Of a DNA stretch of 8,024 nucleotides, positions 3,866 through 8,024 are shown piece after piece. The DNA is from Gallionellaceae bacterium (GTDB lineage Bacteria > Pseudomonadota > Gammaproteobacteria > Burkholderiales > Gallionellaceae), in contig JAKFXW010000243.1 in NCBI GenBank assembly GCA_021731185.1, positions 1 to 8,024 on the forward strand, given 5' to 3'. Position 1 is the stretch's first letter. The number at the start of each line of letters is the position of its first letter. The position numbers and the translations under genes were made by a program. The notes under the pieces are model-generated. The model made no database searches. It saw only the letters and a list, made by a program, of their open reading frames with translations, and was not told the origin of the DNA.

Positions 3866-3894
3866 TTGCCCGTGCATATTATAAAGCGGATAAT
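3866..3894 (+). promoter_or_regulatory. candidate promoter for the methyltransferase-nuclease operon
   Basis: TTGCCC (3866-3871) and GATAAT (3889-3894) are separated by 17 bases, matching the sigma-70 pattern at 4/6 and 5/6 positions. The start site would leave a leader of about 175 bases before GTG 4078. That leader contains the small hairpins GCGGA/TCCGC (3886-3909), CGACC/GGTCG (3971-3991) and CGCCA/TGGCG (3994-4004). A second weak candidate is TTGAGC (3936-3941) with TAAAAC (3960-3965). Nothing else coding is visible in 3773-4068. Confidence 0.35.
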
Positions 3895-4077
3895 TCCCCA
3901 CTTTCCGCATTGTGAACAACAAAGATATTCGATGTTTGAGCGATTTAATTCACACAATCTAAAACGCACACGACCGTGTTGGTTAAGGTCGCGCGCCATT
4001 GGCGAAAAACCGTCCTGCGCTTGTCTTTCACGTCAGGCAGGCCTGGCGTTTCAGATTGACATTCCAAGGTGCGGGGC

Positions 4078-7044
4078 GTGAGAGCAGCAGCAACGCTTCA
4101 ACAAGTACTGGCGGCCACGGGCTATTATCCTGACGGTCAACCAGCAGTCGGTTTGCATCTCGGGCAAGACGCGCAACGTTTACGCCATGGTCGAAATTTT
4201 TCGCCGGATGCGCTCTGGCGCAGCCCTTCGGCATTCACGATCTATTTTAAATTCGAGCAGAGCGTTCCGACCGACGAGCAGGTCAGCAAGTGGCGCCGCG
4301 AAATCTGGAACGAAGGTTTTGCACCTCTACTGTGGGTTGTCTCGCCAGAACGTATTGACCTATACAACGGTTTTGGTACACCTATCGAAGAAGGTGATGC
4401 CCAGAAGCATCATATCCGTACCTTTAAAAACATTGAAGTCTCTCTTCGCGAACTGGATGCTCTGGCGGGACGACTGTCGATTGAGACTGGACGGTTTTGG
4501 GAGCAGATTACAACAATTGACCGCAAAACCAGCGTTGATCAAAAGCTGTTGTCTGATTTGGCTTTTCTGGAGCGCGATCTCGTTGAGGCTAATCTCGCTC
4601 ACGGCGCTGCGCAAGCTCTGATTGGGCGAGTGATCTTCACCCAGTACCTGATCGACCGCGAAATTGTCAGCACCACGCGCCTGAAGAGGCTATGCGGATT
4701 CGCCGCACTACCACCTATCCTGCGTGATCGCACGGCAACCAGTCAGCTCTTTAGTTGGCTCAGCGAGACTTTCAACGGTGATATGTTCCCGCCCTCATCC
4801 GTCAAGAATACACCGGCAACCAAGCACCTTGCGCGCGTTGCCGATTTTCTGGAGGCCGTCAACCCAGAGAGCGGGCAGCAAAGCTTCTTCCCCTATCAGT
4901 TCGACGTGATTCCGGTCGAACTCATCAGTTCGATTTATGAGCAATTCGCCCATGCCGCACCTCATGATGGGGCAAGAAAATCGAACGAGGCCGTCAGGAA
5001 CGGGGTGCATTACACGCGCTTGTCCGTAGTGTCGCTGGTGCTTGATGAAGTCATGGATGGACTGACAGGCAAGGAGTCGGTGCTAGACTTGACCTGCGGC
5101 TCCGGCGTGTTTCTGGTGGAGGCGCTGCGACGCTTGGTGCATTTACGCGCGGGAGGGCAACCGCTAACCCGTGATCTGATTCGCTCGACTCTCTATGAGC
5201 AAGTCTACGGCGTTGACATCAGCGAAGCCGCCATCCGAGTTGCAGCATTCAGTCTTTATCTCGCGGCACTCGAACTCGACCCCGACCCACAGCCGCCGCA
5301 CTCGCTAAAGTTTAGACCTCTCATCGGCAAAACATTGCTGATCGGTGATGCCCACATCGTAGAGCAAAGTGACGCTGGAAAAGATGTGCTGATGACGACA
5401 GTGGGCTTGAAGCAATTCGATCTGATAGTTGGCAATCCGCCATGGAGCTTCAAGGGGCTGATCGGAACTGAAGCGCGTCGCAAAATGCGCACCGCTGGTG
5501 TTCCCGCACAACCGCGTGGCGAAGGGCTCGATTTCGTATTGCGGGCAGCCGAATTCTCACATGAGAAGACTCGCTTCGGCGTGATTCTCAGCGCAATGCC
5601 GTTCTTCAGTCGGAGTGGCACAGGCATGGCGGCGGCGCAGCATGTCATGCGAACTCTTGCGCCTGTCACACTGGTCAATCTGTCGAACCTGTGCGGCTGG
5701 TTATTTGCCACAGCGACAATGCCAGCAGTCGTGTTGTTTGCGCGACATCGATCACAGCGCCCAGATCAAGTGACGGTGGTGCAAATTCCGTGGACGGCCA
5801 GCGGTACGAGAACGCACTCATTTGAAGTGTCACCCAGTGACATCATCAAGCTTTCAATGTTTGATATCGAAGCGAAGCCGTTCAAATTGAAGGCCGCTGC
5901 AATAGGGCGCAGACGCGATATCGCTTTGCTCGATTCGCTGACATCGTCTTATATTACCTTGGGTGCTCAGTTTGCGAAGCTGAATACCGAATTGAATGTC
6001 GGTCTGATTCGCGGCTTGCCAGCCAACCAAACTCGCGATGCTCGCCAATTAAAAGGACTAGAGCTGCTAGAAGCCGATAGCATAAAACCATTTCGGATAC
6101 CCGATGATCTGCCACCGTTTAAGCTTTCTAAGGCACAGTGGCCGAGGTCAAGAGACATTTACCGTGCCCCTATCCTCATCATCAAGGAAACACTGAGCGC
6201 CGGACCTCGCGCTATCGTCGCTGTAGCAGATCGTGATTTGGTCTACACAAATGCGTACTTCGGCGCATCGATGCCGGTTGCTCAACGTCAGTCCGCACAT
6301 CTCCTCGCTACGATACTGAGTTCCTCGCTTGCCTCTTGGTTCTTTCTGATGGCAGCATCAGAATTTGGTATCTGGAAGAGGCGTTTGCTCCGGCACGATG
6401 TTGCACTACTGCCGACCCCAGACTTGGCTCTATCTGTTAAGTCGGAAGCTGGCAAGCAGTTATTGCGGATTGAGAAGAAACTACAGCATCAAAATGCCAC
6501 GACGGAAGACTTGGGATATCTAGACGAGGCAGTTTTCGATCTGTACGACCTCGATGCCACTGATCGAGTAGTAGTCCGTGATGGCCTGTTTCGCGCCAGT
6601 TGGCAGTGGCAAGCTGGAAGAGAGGAATCGGCAGCCAGTGCGAATGCCCGCGTGGATATTACCCGATATGCGGAGATATTCTTGAATGAGATCGGAGGCT
6701 GGCTCTCCGCTCGCAACAAACGGCACATGCGCGCCGAAATTTTCGACTTACCAAATAGTTCTGCGCTCAGAGTCGTGCGTTTCGTTCTTGAAGACGGAAT
6801 TGGCGAAGCGACAGTGAAAATGGTAAAGCCAGAGGGTGAACTAAACGACGTTCTCGCGGGCATCGGCAAACGTCTAAAAGTTAAGCTCGCTACCGCGCTC
6901 AGCAGTGAGCGGGAGCTGCGGATTCACGGGCGCAACGAGGTCATAATTATCAAACCAGCGGCGCGGCGCTACTGGATGGGTATTGCCGCACTGGAAGATG
7001 CCGATGCCGTGATTGCGGAGAGCTTCATAGGGGGCAACGCTTGA
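4078..7044 (+). CDS. N6-adenine DNA methyltransferase, Eco57I/type IIG-like
   Basis: A ~988-residue S-adenosylmethionine-dependent DNA adenine methyltransferase. Residues 1-300 form an N-terminal region containing an alpha/beta segment (FTIYFKFEQ, WRREIWNEGFAPLLWVV, RIDLYNGF). It resembles the nuclease-like N-termini of type IIG/HsdR proteins, but I see no D...ExK set. The catalytic domain follows, with gamma-class motif order: HYTRLS (Y312, motif X region), LDLTCGSGVF (D337, motif I, SAM binding), YGVDIS (D380, motif II), IGDAHI (motif III) and IVGNPPWSF (N453-W456, motif IV, catalytic). Residues ~600-840 probably hold the target-recognition part (LNVGLIRGLP, IYRAPILIIKETL). The last ~150 residues are unassigned. 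GTG 4078 is preferred because AAGG lies eight bases upstream; GTG 4069 is the alternative. It overlaps the nuclease gene by four bases. The recognition sequence cannot be read. Confidence 0.88.
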   Translation: MRAAATLQQVLAATGYYPDGQPAVGLHLGQDAQRLRHGRNFSPDALWRSPSAFTIYFKFEQSVPTDEQVSKWRREIWNEGFAPLLWVVSPERIDLYNGFGTPIEEGDAQKHHIRTFKNIEVSLRELDALAGRLSIETGRFWEQITTIDRKTSVDQKLLSDLAFLERDLVEANLAHGAAQALIGRVIFTQYLIDREIVSTTRLKRLCGFAALPPILRDRTATSQLFSWLSETFNGDMFPPSSVKNTPATKHLARVADFLEAVNPESGQQSFFPYQFDVIPVELISSIYEQFAHAAPHDGARKSNEAVRNGVHYTRLSVVSLVLDEVMDGLTGKESVLDLTCGSGVFLVEALRRLVHLRAGGQPLTRDLIRSTLYEQVYGVDISEAAIRVAAFSLYLAALELDPDPQPPHSLKFRPLIGKTLLIGDAHIVEQSDAGKDVLMTTVGLKQFDLIVGNPPWSFKGLIGTEARRKMRTAGVPAQPRGEGLDFVLRAAEFSHEKTRFGVILSAMPFFSRSGTGMAAAQHVMRTLAPVTLVNLSNLCGWLFATATMPAVVLFARHRSQRPDQVTVVQIPWTASGTRTHSFEVSPSDIIKLSMFDIEAKPFKLKAAAIGRRRDIALLDSLTSSYITLGAQFAKLNTELNVGLIRGLPANQTRDARQLKGLELLEADSIKPFRIPDDLPPFKLSKAQWPRSRDIYRAPILIIKETLSAGPRAIVAVADRDLVYTNAYFGASMPVAQRQSAHLLATILSSSLASWFFLMAASEFGIWKRRLLRHDVALLPTPDLALSVKSEAGKQLLRIEKKLQHQNATTEDLGYLDEAVFDLYDLDATDRVVVRDGLFRASWQWQAGREESAASANARVDITRYAEIFLNEIGGWLSARNKRHMRAEIFDLPNSSALRVVRFVLEDGIGEATVKMVKPEGELNDVLAGIGKRLKVKLATALSSERELRIHGRNEVIIIKPAARRYWMGIAALEDADAVIAESFIGGNA

Positions 7045-7715
7045 AAATCCCTTATGAAGCCCCCGCACCAATGGGTAGAGAATTTATCGAGTTGGCACCA
7101 GAGGTTACAGCCGCTATTTTGCTCACACTGCTTGCTGGGTGGAAACATGCCAGCAGCTTCGCCGATGTCAATGCGCAAGCGGGTGAAGTACTGATGACGG
7201 AGCGCTTGCGGGATGGTATGCGTAGCGAATTGAAGTCGCGAAGGCTCCCGTGGGGGAAAATGCTGGTGGTGCTGCCTGGCACAGAATCACGTTCCAATAG
7301 CGCGGTAATGATCCCAGATGGAAGAACCGACATTTCGCTGATGTTGTGGGAAGTATTCTGGCGAACACAAGAACACGACCCTCATGCGATCATCGAATGC
7401 AAACGCGTTGCTGGTTCGGATACGCATCTGTGCCGCGAATATGTGGTGGAAGGCGTGGACAGATTTCGCTCCGGAAAGTATGGACAGAACCACGCGGTGG
7501 GTTTCATGGTCGGTTACCTGCTCTCAGGCACAGCTGTAGAGGCTGCGGATGGCATCAACGCATATTTGACTCGCACCTCACGCAAGGCAGAGCATCTGAA
7601 ACCTGCTGATGTCGCAGAAGGAATGTTGAGTTGGGAGAGTCGGCATGGGCGGCCATCGACAACTTCGCCGATCCACTTGCACCATTCATTCTTCGAGCTT
7701 GCCCATGCTCTATGA
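7041..7715 (+). CDS. PD-(D/E)XK-type nuclease, partner of the methyltransferase
   Basis: A ~224-residue protein with the signature of a PD-(D/E)XK restriction nuclease. An acidic helix (EVLMTERLRDGMRSEL) is followed by a strand ending in GRTDISLMLW (D97) and a second strand HAIIECKRV (E119, K121). Hydrophobic strands then include NHAVGFMVGYLLSG. The D-x21-ExK spacing fits the family. The start is TTG at 7041, overlapping the methyltransferase stop as TTGA. AGGGGG six bases upstream supports it, whereas ATG 7071 lacks a ribosome binding site. Coupling to the methyltransferase suggests a two-subunit restriction system in which this protein cuts and the large one recognises and modifies. That pairing is inference from neighbourhood and motifs; no named family was recognised with certainty. 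No clear terminator follows. Confidence 0.78.
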   Translation: MKIPYEAPAPMGREFIELAPEVTAAILLTLLAGWKHASSFADVNAQAGEVLMTERLRDGMRSELKSRRLPWGKMLVVLPGTESRSNSAVMIPDGRTDISLMLWEVFWRTQEHDPHAIIECKRVAGSDTHLCREYVVEGVDRFRSGKYGQNHAVGFMVGYLLSGTAVEAADGINAYLTRTSRKAEHLKPADVAEGMLSWESRHGRPSTTSPIHLHHSFFELAHAL

Positions 7716-8024
7716 AGGTTTGATAAACGAAGCCATTTAGCACCTTTTATTCCAAGGGATAAACAAAGGGGACGGATTTATTTATTTCGAAAGTACCTGT
7801 CTGAATTTTCGATAAGCAGACCCTCGTAGCCAACGTAATCAGATGGACAGCCACCGTCCGCTTAGGCCGTATTCTGTTGAAAAACTCTTTTTTCAAGGTG
7901 CTAAAAATAATTTAAGCCGCTTAGGCAAATTCTATTTTGAAGGATGTAGGGGGAGTCCCATTTTGTCTGATCGTTCGTTGTGCAACCTCTGATTCGCCTA
8001 TACGAGGAAATTTATTCGCGATAT
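7716..8024. other. gene-free right flank with inverted repeats
   Basis: I see no supportable gene in this last ~310 bases. It contains an 11-base perfect inverted repeat, TTTAGCACCTT (7736-7746) and AAGGTGCTAAA (7895-7905), and a hairpin TTGAAAAA-CTCT-TTTTTCAA (7877-7896). It also has a 10-base direct repeat, CCGCTTAGGC (7858-7867 and 7917-7926), and a GGGGACGGATTTATTTATTT stretch (7768-7787) of a kind often seen beside transposase-associated repeats. These look like debris of a small mobile element. Confidence 0.4.
7736..7905. repeat. possible MITE-like segment bounded by an 11-bp inverted repeat
   Basis: The two arms are exact complements and enclose about 150 bases without coding capacity, beginning 20 bases after the nuclease stop. 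No flanking target duplication is evident to me, so this may be chance or part of a larger element. Confidence 0.25.

Noticed and set aside
5256..5711. Minus-strand 151-codon open frame
   Set aside because: It lies wholly opposite the methyltransferase catalytic domain, which has clear conserved motifs; it is a shadow frame.
7920..8024. Minus-strand partial open frame ending NRICLSGLNYF
   Set aside because: It has no start codon within the open stretch, is about 35 codons long, and resembles nothing I recognise.

Overview
The window looks like an accessory, recombination-scarred stretch of a proteobacterial chromosome, most likely betaproteobacterial. That placement is an inference from the tRNA-Arg(ACG)-type remnant, the BON-domain lipoprotein and the mixed toxin-antitoxin content; nothing in the window fixes the species. 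Base composition is moderate, with AT-rich intergenic stretches around denser coding blocks. There is no complete rRNA or tRNA gene, no CRISPR array and no intact integrase or transposase.

Layout from left to right. (1) 7-408 (+): a small BON-domain lipoprotein. (2) 409-768: no gene. This stretch holds an IS3-type transposase 3' remnant, a short tRNA-Arg-derived scar fused to it, a long hairpin, and copy A of a stem-loop repeat. (3) 769-1644 (-): a three-gene group in the order dinJ-like antitoxin, yafQ-like toxin broken by a one-base frameshift, XRE antitoxin-like protein. (4) 1645-1952: regulatory and scar DNA with a good minus-strand terminator. (5) 1953-2524 (-): an intact parD-parE pair with a palindromic operator upstream. 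(6) 2525-2975: no gene. It carries the 3' half of a tRNA-Arg(ACG) and two tandem copies (B, C) of the stem-loop repeat. (7) 2976-3726 (-): a zeta-like/COG4185 P-loop kinase followed by its usual small partner, a candidate fourth toxin-antitoxin-like module. (8) 4078-7715 (+): a two-gene restriction-modification-like operon, a ~990-residue gamma-class N6-adenine methyltransferase followed by a TTG-started PD-(D/E)XK nuclease. (9) 7716-8024: no gene that I can support, with AT-rich inverted repeats.

How it fits together. Three consecutive minus-strand toxin-antitoxin-type modules lie among tRNA-Arg 3'-end scars and repeated stem-loop elements, next to a plus-strand DNA modification/cleavage operon. 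This is typical of an integration hotspot or defence/stabilisation island whose integrase has been lost or lies outside the window. The least explained items are the methyltransferase-nuclease pair and the three-copy stem-loop repeat. In two of its three copies the repeat sits immediately after the last minus-strand gene of a toxin-antitoxin-type module, and its hairpin changes by paired substitutions.
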